Shown piece by piece: positions 52,774 to 60,557 of a stretch of 64,000 nt of DNA (position 1 is the first letter of the stretch; each line of letters begins with the position of its first letter). A program made the translations under genes and the position numbers. Source of the DNA: Palsa-459 sp963841965 (GTDB taxonomy: Bacteria; Actinomycetota; Acidimicrobiia; Acidimicrobiales; RAAP-2). The DNA lies in the NCBI GenBank assembly GCA_963841965.1, contig CAWJES010000004.1, positions 1 to 64,000 on the forward strand. The letters run 5' to 3'. The notes under the pieces are model-generated. The model worked only from the letters and a program-made list of their open reading frames with translations. It was not told the origin of the DNA and did not search any database.

Positions 52774-54381
52774 TTACTTGACGACGTTGATCGCGAACCG
52801 CATCGCCGGCAGGTGGTAGCCGAGTGCGAGACCCGGGTTGTCCTGCGCGTAGGTGAGCATCGGGACCATGCCGTACGGGGTGTTCGCGAAGGACGGCGAC
52901 AGCGAGTACAGCATCGGGTAGAGGTCGATCAGGTGGGTCCCGACACCTCCGGTGGCGACGAGGTTGAGCAGGACGTCGCCGTTCGAGTTGAAGCCGCAGC
53001 CGTAGCCCATGTAGCTGTTGTCGTAGTCAACGCCGACGGTGTTGTCGAGCTGCGTCCATCCGATCCCCTTGATGTGGATCGTGAACGGCTGGCCCTCCTT
53101 CACGGTCAGGGAGGACACGCCGGCTCCGACGATGCTCGCCATGACGTAGAACGGGACCTGCGCGACGACCGTGCCGTTCTGGACGACCTGGATCGCGTGC
53201 CAGCCGCCGAGGCCGTCGGGGATCGTCACCGGGGTGTCGATCGAGTTGCCAGAGACGGTTGCGGAGGACATCGGCTGGGTGACGAACGACCAGCAGGTGC
53301 TGGCGCAGTTGACCCGGTTGCCCACGACGCTCGCCCATTGCATGGAGACCGGGCCGTCAGACGGAAGGCCCGTGGCAGAGAGCATGACCGAGGAGTCCAC
53401 CGGACCCTTGGTGGTGGAAAGCGAGGCGCTGACGTTGCTGTTGACGCCGAGGCCGCCCTCATCCAGGGTCGTGATCTGGCTGAGCGTCGGAGAGACGTCG
53501 ACAGGCCAGTCGATGGAAGCCGCGGGCGGGGTCTTGTCCTGCTTCGTCACCTTGAACGTCATGGTCATGCCGTTCGTGTAGGGAATCGGCGACTGCGGGA
53601 CGTTCAGGTAGAGGTAGCTGATCGCGTTGCCGATCTGGATGACGTGGTTGCCGACGACTCCGGAGGCACGGATGTGCAGGGTCGCCACGCCGCGGGTCCA
53701 GTTCGCCATGAGCTCGCCGACGTAGTGGTTGTCGTAGAGCAGGGATCCGCCGCCGGTGTACTGGCTCGCGCCAATGCCGGTGTAGGTGATCGTGATGGGC
53801 GTGCCCACCGGGCCGCTGGTCGGGGTCATGGTGGCGGTGCGCGTCGTGACGAACCCGCCCTCGGCGAGCTCACTGCTGCCGACGACGGCGTAGATCTCGT
53901 GGCTGCCCCCGAAGTCCTTGGGGATCTGGATCTGCGTGGTGAAGGCACCGGTTGCATCGGTCTTGACGGTGTCCAGCACGACGGTGACCGCGGTGTACTT
54001 CGCGCCCAGGTAGTTGACGGTGTCCGGAGCTGCCCCGACGACCCACGTCGCGTTCTCCGTCGTCCAGTTGAGCTGGATCGAAGCGCTCGCAGGGAGCCCC
54101 TTGCCCGAGACCGTCGTCATCGATCCGACCACGCCCTCGTTGGGGCTGATGGACAGGATGCCGATGTTGGAGGCAGGCGTGGCCGGCGCGGCGATCGGGC
54201 CGGGCAGCGGCGCGACGCCGGGGATCGTCGGCGACGTGAGGACGATCGGCGTCGACGCGTCGTGCGCGGAGATCGCCGAACTCGACGCGGTGCCCGTGAC
54301 GATCGATGCGCACACGAGCGCGACCGCGACCATCCCCGCACTTGCCGCTCCGAACTTTCGTGACCAGATGCGATTCTTCAT
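52774..54381 (-). CDS. Secreted protein with duplicated Ig/TIG-like domains
   Basis: 535 residues. Signal peptide with Lys-Arg start and hydrophobic core (GAASAGMVAVALVCASIVTGTASS, about 11-34). The mature part has two related halves: SPNEGVVGSMTTVSGKGLP ... YDNHYVGELMANW ... ASGVVGNHVIQI and TKGPVDSSVMLSATGLPSDG ... YDNSYMGYGCGF ... ATGGVGTHLIDL. These are beta-sandwich-type repeats found in surface proteins. No anchor or catalytic motif. ATG at 54381 follows AAAGGA in a leader shared with the gene at 55239-55865. Function unknown; adhesion or wall association is a guess. Confidence 0.82.
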   Translation of the reverse strand: MKNRIWSRKFGAASAGMVAVALVCASIVTGTASSSAISAHDASTPIVLTSPTIPGVAPLPGPIAAPATPASNIGILSISPNEGVVGSMTTVSGKGLPASASIQLNWTTENATWVVGAAPDTVNYLGAKYTAVTVVLDTVKTDATGAFTTQIQIPKDFGGSHEIYAVVGSSELAEGGFVTTRTATMTPTSGPVGTPITITYTGIGASQYTGGGSLLYDNHYVGELMANWTRGVATLHIRASGVVGNHVIQIGNAISYLYLNVPQSPIPYTNGMTMTFKVTKQDKTPPAASIDWPVDVSPTLSQITTLDEGGLGVNSNVSASLSTTKGPVDSSVMLSATGLPSDGPVSMQWASVVGNRVNCASTCWSFVTQPMSSATVSGNSIDTPVTIPDGLGGWHAIQVVQNGTVVAQVPFYVMASIVGAGVSSLTVKEGQPFTIHIKGIGWTQLDNTVGVDYDNSYMGYGCGFNSNGDVLLNLVATGGVGTHLIDLYPMLYSLSPSFANTPYGMVPMLTYAQDNPGLALGYHLPAMRFAINVVK

Positions 54382-54481
54382 GGGATTCCTTTCGGGTTGT
54401 GACCGTTTGTCCTGTGGCTCCAATGAGCCGTAGGGGCATCGTGGCTCGACCCGACGGGTGCAACTAGGGCCGAAGATCCCT
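54382..54481 (-). promoter_or_regulatory. Leader shared with the secreted gene at 55239-55865, copy A
   Basis: Bases directly 5' of the ATG (AACCCGAAAGGAAT and GGTCAC before it) are nearly identical to copy B over about 28 bp that include the start. About 92 bp upstream of the start is AGGGCCGAAGATCCCT (54466-54481), an imperfect palindrome also present in copy B at the same distance. It resembles the GGGAC-N-GTCCC class of DevR/DosR dormancy boxes, but not closely. Could be an operator or part of a structured leader RNA. Confidence 0.55.
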
Positions 54482-54494
54482 CAGCGGCGTCAGC

Positions 54495-54565
54495 GACACA
54501 GGAAGTGACTTACGTCCCTTCCTGTGTCCGCACAGCACTTCGCCGGCCTTTCGGCCGGCGAAGTG
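54495..54565 (-). terminator. Two tandem hairpins after the 54605-55209 gene
   Basis: Hairpin 1: CACTTCGCCGGCC (54536-54548), loop TTTC, GGCCGGCGAAGTG (54553-54565), 13 perfect pairs. Hairpin 2: GACACAGGAAG (54495-54505), 12-nt loop, CTTCCTGTGTC (54518-54528), 11 perfect pairs. Both lie 40-110 bp after the stop at 54605 on the minus strand and before the leader of the next gene: a double terminator. Confidence 0.75.
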
Positions 54566-54604
54566 GACTTCGATGCATGCGGGGCCCGGCCCCGCTGCGC
54601 GCAA

Positions 54605-55209
54605 CTAGGCGACGGTGGTCGTCGTGGTCGTTGCGTCCGGCACGATGGTCAGGACTGACGGCGGTGCCAAGCCAGCCTGGGTGAAGGTCCCGGTCTGTGC
54701 TGGGTACTGCGGGCTGCCCTTGTACAGCTCGTTCTTGAAGAGCTTCTTGGTCGTGACAACGACCTTGAAGTTCACGACGCCGAGCGGGTAGCCAGTGGTG
54801 CCCCAGCCCAGGGTCCAGTACGAGGAGGAGCCGTGGGTCCCGTACGCGAGGGACTTGTTCCCGACACCGGGGATGTACACGTACGCCCTGGTGACGTTCT
54901 TGGTCGTGAGCGGCAGTCCGCCGGTCAGGTTCTCGGTGCCCGTCATGCGGAACACGACGACCTGGCCGAGCTGGAACAGGTTGGTCTGCGAGCAGCCGGC
55001 TGCGGCTGCCGGCGTCCCGCCTGCACCCTGGACCGTGTCAACGTAGAGGCCGAGCGGGTGCTCCCGTCGCCCTGCTGCGGTGGCGCCAGCGTGGTGGTGG
55101 TGGCGTGCGGGTTGTGCGTCGCCGCGCCCGCGGTGGTCATCGCGAAAGCGGCGAGCCCGATGCTGACTGCCGTAATCCCGATGCCTGCTGTCTTGACGAA
55201 ATTCCTCAT
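54605..55209 (-). CDS. Secreted protein of unknown function, apparently frameshifted
   Basis: Two frames appear to be one gene. The first, from ATG 55209 (GGAGG five bases upstream), encodes a signal peptide (MRNFVKTAGIGITAVSIGLA... AGA) and a Thr/Pro linker ending QQGDGST. The second encodes LGLYVDTVQGAGG, GCSQTNLFQLGQVVVFRM, TRAYVYIPGVGNKSLAYGTH, YWTLGWGTTGYPLGVVNFKVVV and a Thr-rich end. Adding one base to the GGG at 55056-55058 joins them as STPLGLYV, giving about 201 residues. Similar architecture to secreted beta-sandwich proteins; function unknown. 29 bp after the next secreted gene, so probably cotranscribed. Confidence 0.7.
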
Positions 55210-55238
55210 CTGGACCTCCATGTCCTGGTTGACGTGAA

Positions 55239-55865
55239 CTACTTGACCGTGATCGAGCCGCTCAGCGAGCTAGTGAATGCTGGGCTCTGCGTCCCGCTTG
55301 CGACGCCCGTGACCTTGAACGAGCCGTTGAACTTCAAGGTGCCCGTCGCGCCCGCGAACTTCCCGGTGCCGCCGGTGATGGTGGCGGTGCCGCTGAGCGT
55401 GACGGTCCCCGGACCGCTCTCCGGGCCAGAGCCCGAGGAGGTCGCGACCTTCAGGCTGAGCGTGCTCCCGCCGCCTGCGAGGACGCCGGTGCCGTTGAAC
55501 TTGAATCCGGTGTTGGTCGACGTCGTCGGGACCTTGCCGGTGCCGGACAGAGTGCTGGCCCCGAGCGTCGTGCCCGTGCCAGAGCCCTTGATCGATGTGA
55601 CGCTCGCCGATGCCGATGTCGAGCTGTTCACGATCAGCGCGGTGAGCGTCCCCGAGTACTTGCCGGTGAAGGTGATCTTCTTCGTCGCGGCCTTCTTCGA
55701 CGCGTGGACCGCCGTCGCGTGCGGAGCTGCCGACCGGACGGTCGCCGCACCGGACGGGGCGCACACGCCAGCAGCTGCGATGAGCGCGACGACACCGATC
55801 GCCGACGCCTTCTGCGCGATGCCGACCGCCCTTGTGCTCCTGTGACCCCTCTCAGCGTTCTTCAT
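55239..55865 (-). CDS. Secreted Gly/Ser/Thr-rich protein
   Basis: 208 residues. N-terminus KNAERGHRSTRAVGIAQKASAIGVVALIAAAGVCAPSGAA is a signal peptide (cleavage near 40). The mature protein is a series of short beta-like units: TFTGKYSGTLTAL, IKGSGTGTTLGASTLSGTGKV, TGVLAGGGSTLSLKVA, TVTLSGTATITGGTGKFAGATGTLKFNGSFKV, resembling repetitive surface proteins. No catalytic motif. ATG at 55865 is placed by the leader it shares with 52774-54381, including AAAGGA. Confidence 0.78.
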   Translation of the reverse strand: MKNAERGHRSTRAVGIAQKASAIGVVALIAAAGVCAPSGAATVRSAAPHATAVHASKKAATKKITFTGKYSGTLTALIVNSSTSASASVTSIKGSGTGTTLGASTLSGTGKVPTTSTNTGFKFNGTGVLAGGGSTLSLKVATSSGSGPESGPGTVTLSGTATITGGTGKFAGATGTLKFNGSFKVTGVASGTQSPAFTSSLSGSITVK

Positions 55866-55961
55866 GAGATTCCTTTCGGGTTGTGACCTCGTGTTCGTTG
55901 GCTTTCGCCTACGAGACAGACTGCCGTTCTCAGCCGGCACTCACTAGGGCCGAACTTCCCT
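55866..55961 (-). promoter_or_regulatory. Leader shared with the secreted gene at 52774-54381, copy B
   Basis: Same two blocks as copy A: a near-identical proximal block (AACCCGAAAGGAAT, GGTCAC) next to the ATG, and AGGGCCGAACTTCCCT (55946-55961) centred about 88 bp upstream. The sequence between the blocks differs from copy A, so selection on the blocks is likely. The rest of the 255-bp gap to the gene at 56121 shows nothing I can name. Confidence 0.55.
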
Positions 55962-56120
55962 TTCTTGGCTCCGCAGTGCGAAGCGGGATTGCGGCCAAGC
56001 CAGAACCGCGCGGCGGGCTCGCGGTCGCGTGCGTGAAGGCGGTTGCACCCCTTGTCTGCTGTTCGCACCCAGCGTTCCCGCTTGCGGGGTGGATCCGGTC
56101 TCAGCTCGCGAGCGATCGAC

Positions 56121-56573
56121 CTACCGGACGAAGAGCGAGAGGTGCCACGTGCCGGTCAACTCGTAATCGCACAGCGCAGCCGTTGCCGAGCACATCACCT
56201 CGAGGATCTGGGCCGCGGGAGCGTCATCGGGCACCACCAGCAGCAGGCCGCGCTGCGTGTGGTCCTGGCGCGTCGTGAACGGCGCACCATTGAGCAGCGA
56301 GGCGACCCGCTCAGCGCCGAGCCGGCCTCTCGTGTGGAGGATCCCGAGCGTGGAGGCCTGCGCGACGCCCTTCTTCGGAGCAGCCGTGACGAGGGAGGCG
56401 ACGGGCGCACCCTGCTTCGCCCAGAGGCTGAAGACGTTGGGCGCCAGGTCCTTCACGTCCACTGCCACGTCGGGGACGACGTTGCACCACCCGCGGCCGG
56501 CACCAATCGATTCGATTGCGGCAGTCGCCTGCGACCGGTCGCCGGAGATGCTCAGCTCGCTTCGGGTCGTCAT
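56121..56573 (-). CDS. Uncharacterised 150-residue protein of the importer/CoA-transferase operon
   Basis: Soluble alpha/beta-looking protein without signal peptide or membrane helix. Notable stretches: SISGDRSQATAAIESIGAGRGWCNVVPDVAVDVKDLAPNVFSLWAKQG, TRGRLGAERVASLL and RGLLLVVPDDAPAAQILEVMCSATAALCDYEL. ATG overlaps the CoA-transferase stop (ATGA), so it is made with it. I do not recognise a family. Last gene of the operon. Confidence 0.8.
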   Translation of the reverse strand: MTTRSELSISGDRSQATAAIESIGAGRGWCNVVPDVAVDVKDLAPNVFSLWAKQGAPVASLVTAAPKKGVAQASTLGILHTRGRLGAERVASLLNGAPFTTRQDHTQRGLLLVVPDDAPAAQILEVMCSATAALCDYELTGTWHLSLFVR

Positions 56574-57748
56574 GGCCGACCCCGAGCCTCTCGGATCGAC
56601 GCGCCGTCCTGGTCGAGCGCGGGTGGATCACGCCGCACGGGCAGCCAGTCGCCGTCCACGCGGATCGGCGAGCGCACCATCGTGAACGTCCCGGCGGCCG
56701 TCCGAGCCTCGGCGAGGAACCCGCCCCCGCGGATCTGCGGCTCGGCAAGGGCTCCGGCGACCGAGTGGATCGGCGCGCACGGGATCCCGGCCGCCACGAG
56801 CACATCGGACCACTCCATGGCGGTCCGTCGGGCGAACCGGGCCTGCAACGCCTCGTCCAGGTCGGCTCGGTGCTCCACGCGGAGCCGGTTCGTCGTGAAT
56901 CTCGGGTCCTCGGAGAGCTCGACGGCACCGATCACCGCGCAGAGGGCGGAAAAGTGCGCATCGGTGCCCACGGCGATCAGGAGCTGCCCGTCTGCCGCAT
57001 CCACCGGCCCGTACGGGGCGATGCTCGGATGGTCGTTGCCGAGCCGGCTTGGCTCCTCACCCGTGACGAGGTAGCCCTGGGCCTGGTTCACGAGTGCGGT
57101 GATGGTGGCTTCCAGCAGCGGCACCTCGAACCGGCGCGCCGGACCGGCCTCGACGGTCTTCGCGTACAGCCCGGCGAGGAGCGCCGCAGCCGCGTAGAGG
57201 CCGGTGACCACGTCGGCCAGGGGCGCACCGACCTTCGTCGGCGGTCCGTCGGGCTCCCCGGTGACCGACATGAGCCCCGACCTCGCCTGGGCGAGGAGGT
57301 CGAAGGACGGCGCATCCTCGAGCGGACCGCCGGACGCCGCTCCCCGGATCGAGACCCAGACGACATCGGTCAGCTCTTCGCGGAGCACCGCCAATCCGAG
57401 TGACTCGAGCTGGTGCGGGAGGAAGTTCTCCACCACTGCGTCCGCCTGCGCCGCCAGCTCGCGCACGAGCGCCCCGCCGTCCTCGGAGGTGAGGTCCACC
57501 CCGATCGATCGGTGGTTTCGGTTCACCGCCAGGTAGTAGGTGGCGTCCGGACCGAACGCGGGGGGCGCGAAGGTTCGAAGGCGGTCGCCAACCCTGGGCT
57601 CCTCCACCTTGATCACGTCGGCGCCGAGGTCGGCTGCGACCAGCACGCACAGGGGTCCCGCCAGCACCTTGGAGAGGTCGAGGATCCGCACTCCCTCGAG
57701 CGGCAGGCCGGTCCCGTCCGACGCCGGGTCGCTGGGCCACGCCATCAC
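56570..57748 (-). CDS. CaiB/BaiF family III CoA-transferase
   Basis: 392 residues. GVRILDLSKVLAGPLCVLVAADLGADVIKVEEPRVGDRLR is the N-terminal signature; catalytic Asp150 in APSFDLLAQARSGLMSVTG; C-terminal small domain with DPRFTTNRLRVEHRADLDEAL. Transfers CoA between a donor thioester and an organic acid. GTG at 57748 overlaps the ABC ATPase stop, so CoA transfer is coupled to import. Substrate unknown, possibly a dicarboxylate or carnitine-like acid brought in by the transporter. Confidence 0.92.
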   Translation of the reverse strand: MMAWPSDPASDGTGLPLEGVRILDLSKVLAGPLCVLVAADLGADVIKVEEPRVGDRLRTFAPPAFGPDATYYLAVNRNHRSIGVDLTSEDGGALVRELAAQADAVVENFLPHQLESLGLAVLREELTDVVWVSIRGAASGGPLEDAPSFDLLAQARSGLMSVTGEPDGPPTKVGAPLADVVTGLYAAAALLAGLYAKTVEAGPARRFEVPLLEATITALVNQAQGYLVTGEEPSRLGNDHPSIAPYGPVDAADGQLLIAVGTDAHFSALCAVIGAVELSEDPRFTTNRLRVEHRADLDEALQARFARRTAMEWSDVLVAAGIPCAPIHSVAGALAEPQIRGGGFLAEARTAAGTFTMVRSPIRVDGDWLPVRRDPPALDQDGASIREARGRP

Positions 57749-58506
57749 AGGACCTTCGAGAGGAAGTCCTGGAATCTGGGGTTCTGGGGATTCGCCAGGA
57801 CCTCCTTGGGGACGCCGGACTCGAGCACCTCTCCGCCGTCCATGAAGACCAGCATGTCGCCGACCTCCCTCGCGAAGCCAATCTCGTGCGTGACGACGAT
57901 CATCGTCATGCCCTCCTTGGCGAGGTCGCGCATCACGTCGAGGACCTCGCCGACGAGCTCGGGGTCGAGGGCGCTCGTCGGCTCGTCGAACAGCATGAGC
58001 TTGGGGTCCATCGCCAGCGCCCGCGCGATGGCGACGCGCTGCTGCTGGCCACCGGAGAGCTGGCTCGGATAGGCATCGCGCTTGTCGGCGAGCCCGACCC
58101 GGTCGAGCAGCGAGACCGCCCGCTTGGTGGCGACATCCTTCGAGCTCTTGCGCACCGTCCTCGGACCGATCGTGATGTTCTCGGTCGCGGTCAGGTGCGG
58201 GAACAGGTTGAACCGCTGGAAGACCATGCCGATCTGGGAGCGGAGCGTGCAGATCTCCCGGTCGTTCAGCTCATAGAGCTTGCCGTTCCTCTCGCGGTAG
58301 CCGACGAGATCACCGTCCACCGAGAGCCGCCCCGCGTTGATCTTCTCGAGGTGGTTGATGCACCGCAGGAAGGTCGACTTGCCCGATCCCGACGGACCCA
58401 GCAGGCAGCAGACGGTTCCCTGCTCGACCTCGAGGTCGATGCCCTTCAGGACCTCGAGCCTCCCGAAGCTCTTGTGGACCTGGTCGGAGACCACCATCGC
58501 CGTCAT
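57745..58506 (-). CDS. Polar amino acid-type ABC importer, ATP-binding protein
   Basis: 253 residues. Walker A GPSGSGKST (37-45), Q-loop MVFQRFNLFPHLTATENI, signature LSGGQQQRVAIARAL (150-164), Walker B LMLFDEPTSALDPE and H-loop THEIGFAREVGD: the GlnQ/HisP group. ATG overlaps the permease stop (ATGA). Powers uptake by the permease and binding protein upstream. Confidence 0.96.
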   Translation of the reverse strand: MTAMVVSDQVHKSFGRLEVLKGIDLEVEQGTVCCLLGPSGSGKSTFLRCINHLEKINAGRLSVDGDLVGYRERNGKLYELNDREICTLRSQIGMVFQRFNLFPHLTATENITIGPRTVRKSSKDVATKRAVSLLDRVGLADKRDAYPSQLSGGQQQRVAIARALAMDPKLMLFDEPTSALDPELVGEVLDVMRDLAKEGMTMIVVTHEIGFAREVGDMLVFMDGGEVLESGVPKEVLANPQNPRFQDFLSKVL

Positions 58507-59474
58507 GCGTCGGCCTCGCCGAACACCGTGACGTTGCGCTTCAGGAGCATCCTCGTCCACAGGACGCTCAGCCGGTCGTCGCCCTCCTTCACGGCCCCCC
58601 GGGCGTAGTGGCGCTCCAGGAAGTACTGCCCCACCGAGAGGATCGACGTCATGATCAGGTACCAGATGCTCGCGACAATCAGCAGCTGGACGACCTGGTA
58701 GGTCGTTGCCCCGATGTTGGTCGTGACGAAGGTCAGCTCCGAGTACTGGGCCGCGATCGCGAGCGAGGTCGTCTTCAGCATCGAGATCGACTCGTTGCCG
58801 GTCGGGGGGATGATCACCCGCATCGCCTGGGGGATCACGATCCGGCGCAGCGTGAGGACGCGCGGCATCCCGAGCGAGCTGGCTGCCTCCACCTGGCCGG
58901 GATCGACGGCGAGGATCCCTCCACGGATGATCTCGGCCATGTACGCGGCCTCGTTGAGGCCGAGGCCAAGGAGGGCCGCCATGAACGGCGTGATCGCGCT
59001 GTTGGAGTTGATCGTCCAGAAGCTCGGCCCGAACGGGACGCCGAGCCGGACCGTCGGGTAGAGGGTGGCGATGTTGTACCAGAACAGGAGCTGCACGTAG
59101 ACAGGCGTGCCCCTGAAGAACCAGGTGTACAGGAACGCGGTGGAGGACATGAACCGGTTCGGGGACAGGCGCAGCGTCGCGACGACGAGCCCCCCGGCGA
59201 TGCCGAGGATCATCGCGAGCACGGTCAGCTCGAGGGTGTGCACGACGCCCCACAGGACCGTCGACGCCGTGAAGTACTGGCCGACGACATTCCACCCGAA
59301 CCGCCACACCGATCCCTGTCCGTTGGGCGCCGGGACCTTCGAGAAGAGCGTGTGGACGAGCATCGCCGCGAGGACGATGAGGATCGCGTTGACGGCCCAT
59401 CGCCACGGATGGCGAACCGGCACGGCCCTGATCGGGCCGTGCCGGTCGCTCGTCGTCGTGGAGGTGTCGCTCAC
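58503..59474 (-). CDS. Polar amino acid-type ABC importer, permease
   Basis: 323 residues; an N-terminal helix (about 26-46) precedes the five-helix HisM/GlnP domain. The ATPase-contact loop is EAASSLGMPRVLTLRRIVIPQA. Only one permease gene, so probably a homodimer. GTG start at 59474, 25 bp after the binding-protein gene. Confidence 0.94.
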   Translation of the reverse strand: MSDTSTTTSDRHGPIRAVPVRHPWRWAVNAILIVLAAMLVHTLFSKVPAPNGQGSVWRFGWNVVGQYFTASTVLWGVVHTLELTVLAMILGIAGGLVVATLRLSPNRFMSSTAFLYTWFFRGTPVYVQLLFWYNIATLYPTVRLGVPFGPSFWTINSNSAITPFMAALLGLGLNEAAYMAEIIRGGILAVDPGQVEAASSLGMPRVLTLRRIVIPQAMRVIIPPTGNESISMLKTTSLAIAAQYSELTFVTTNIGATTYQVVQLLIVASIWYLIMTSILSVGQYFLERHYARGAVKEGDDRLSVLWTRMLLKRNVTVFGEADA

Positions 59475-59499
59475 GGGAGACTGAGCGGCGCTGGAGTGG

Positions 59500-60423
59500 C
59501 TACGAGATCGCTTGGTTGATGCCCGCGGCCTTCAGTGCGCCGGCCTGGACGCCGAAGCTGTCGAGGATGCTCGTGTAGACGCCGTTCTTCATCAGCTCGT
59601 TCATCGCGGCCTCGAGCGCGACGTCGAACCCCTTGTCGGCAGGCGCCTTGGAGACCGCGATGCCGTAGGGGGCCACCTCGATCGCCTTGCCGTCGAGCTT
59701 GAAGGCGCCCTTCGACTGCGCGACGATGTAGCCGGCCACCTGGGAGTCGGCGAACCCGATCTGTGCACGGCCGGAGGAGACCGCCAGGTTGGCCTCCGCC
59801 TGGGTGGCGAACGAGTCCACGGTCAGCTTCTTCGACGAGGAGCACTTCGGCGCCTGGATCTGCGCGTCGGACTGCTCGGTGGTCCCGATCTCGACAGAGA
59901 CCGTGTGACCGCACAGCGAGCTCAGGCCGTTGAGCTTGAGCGAGGAGCTGTGCCCGACGTAGAAGGCCTCGCCCGCCTGGAAGTAGTCGACGAAGTTGAC
60001 CTGCTTCTCGCGCGCCTTCGTGTCCGTGAAGGAGGAGTTGCCGATGGCGATCCTGCCGTCGAGGATGCCCGTGATGATGTCATCGAACGTGATGTTCTCG
60101 GGCTTGAACTTCAGTCCCAGCGTGGTCGCGAGAGCCTTGCCGAGCTGCGCATCGAACCCGATGATCGTCGTGTTGTTCGAGGCCAGCATCTCGTCGGGCG
60201 GGTATGTGGCGTCGAATGCCTCGACGAGCCCTCCGCTCTTGCTCTGCGAGACGATGGCGGCGGGCACGAGCTTCGCGGCGGCCGCGTCGTAGGTGGCCGT
60301 CGGGGCGGTCCGTGGGGCACTCGTCGCCCCTGCCAGCGACATCGTGCCGGCGAGTGCGAGCGAGGCGGCCGCGAATGCGACTGCACCTCGCCTGACGGCG
60401 GGCATTGTCAAACGGTGCTTCAC
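59500..60423 (-). CDS. ABC importer extracellular solute-binding protein, family 3
   Basis: 307 residues. Signal peptide (about 1-31, RRGAVAFAAASLALAGTMSLAGA) without a lipobox Cys. SBP family 3 features: SNNTTIIGFDAQLGKALATTLGLKFKPENITFDDIITGILDGRIAIGNSSFTDTKAREKQVNFVDYF and ALEAAMNELMKNGVYTSI. Binds a polar amino acid or related acid. GTG at 60423 follows AGGGGG. First gene of the operon, divergent from the efeO-like gene. Confidence 0.95.
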   Translation of the reverse strand: MKHRLTMPAVRRGAVAFAAASLALAGTMSLAGATSAPRTAPTATYDAAAAKLVPAAIVSQSKSGGLVEAFDATYPPDEMLASNNTTIIGFDAQLGKALATTLGLKFKPENITFDDIITGILDGRIAIGNSSFTDTKAREKQVNFVDYFQAGEAFYVGHSSSLKLNGLSSLCGHTVSVEIGTTEQSDAQIQAPKCSSSKKLTVDSFATQAEANLAVSSGRAQIGFADSQVAGYIVAQSKGAFKLDGKAIEVAPYGIAVSKAPADKGFDVALEAAMNELMKNGVYTSILDSFGVQAGALKAAGINQAIS

Positions 60424-60436
60424 CAGGTCCCCCTAA

Positions 60437-60509
60437 CGTGGAAGGTTTCGTCCCCCTTGGGATTGCGAGATCCTTCCACGGCGCACCCACGTGAACAAGT
60501 GCACGTGGG
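60437..60509. promoter_or_regulatory. Palindromes in the divergent SBP/efeO promoter region
   Basis: CGTGGAAGG (60437-60445) pairs with CCTTCCACG (60472-60480), and CCCACGTG (60486-60493) pairs with CACGTGGG (60502-60509). The second repeat contains two CACGTG palindromes 14 bp apart. Such paired sites suit dimeric repressors; iron or substrate control of the two divergent units is possible. Which regulator binds is unknown. Confidence 0.5.
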
Positions 60510-60546
60510 ACGCTGCGCCCGACCGAATCCGGCGGGCCGACGCCCG

Positions 60547-60557
60547 TACAGTGTGCC
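60547..60557 (+). promoter_or_regulatory. Possible leaderless -10 of the efeO-like gene
   Basis: TACAGT (60547-60552) lies 5 nt before the GTG start at 60558, and there is no ribosome binding site in between. This is the spacing expected for leaderless transcripts, as at divIVA. No -35 match. Confidence 0.35.
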
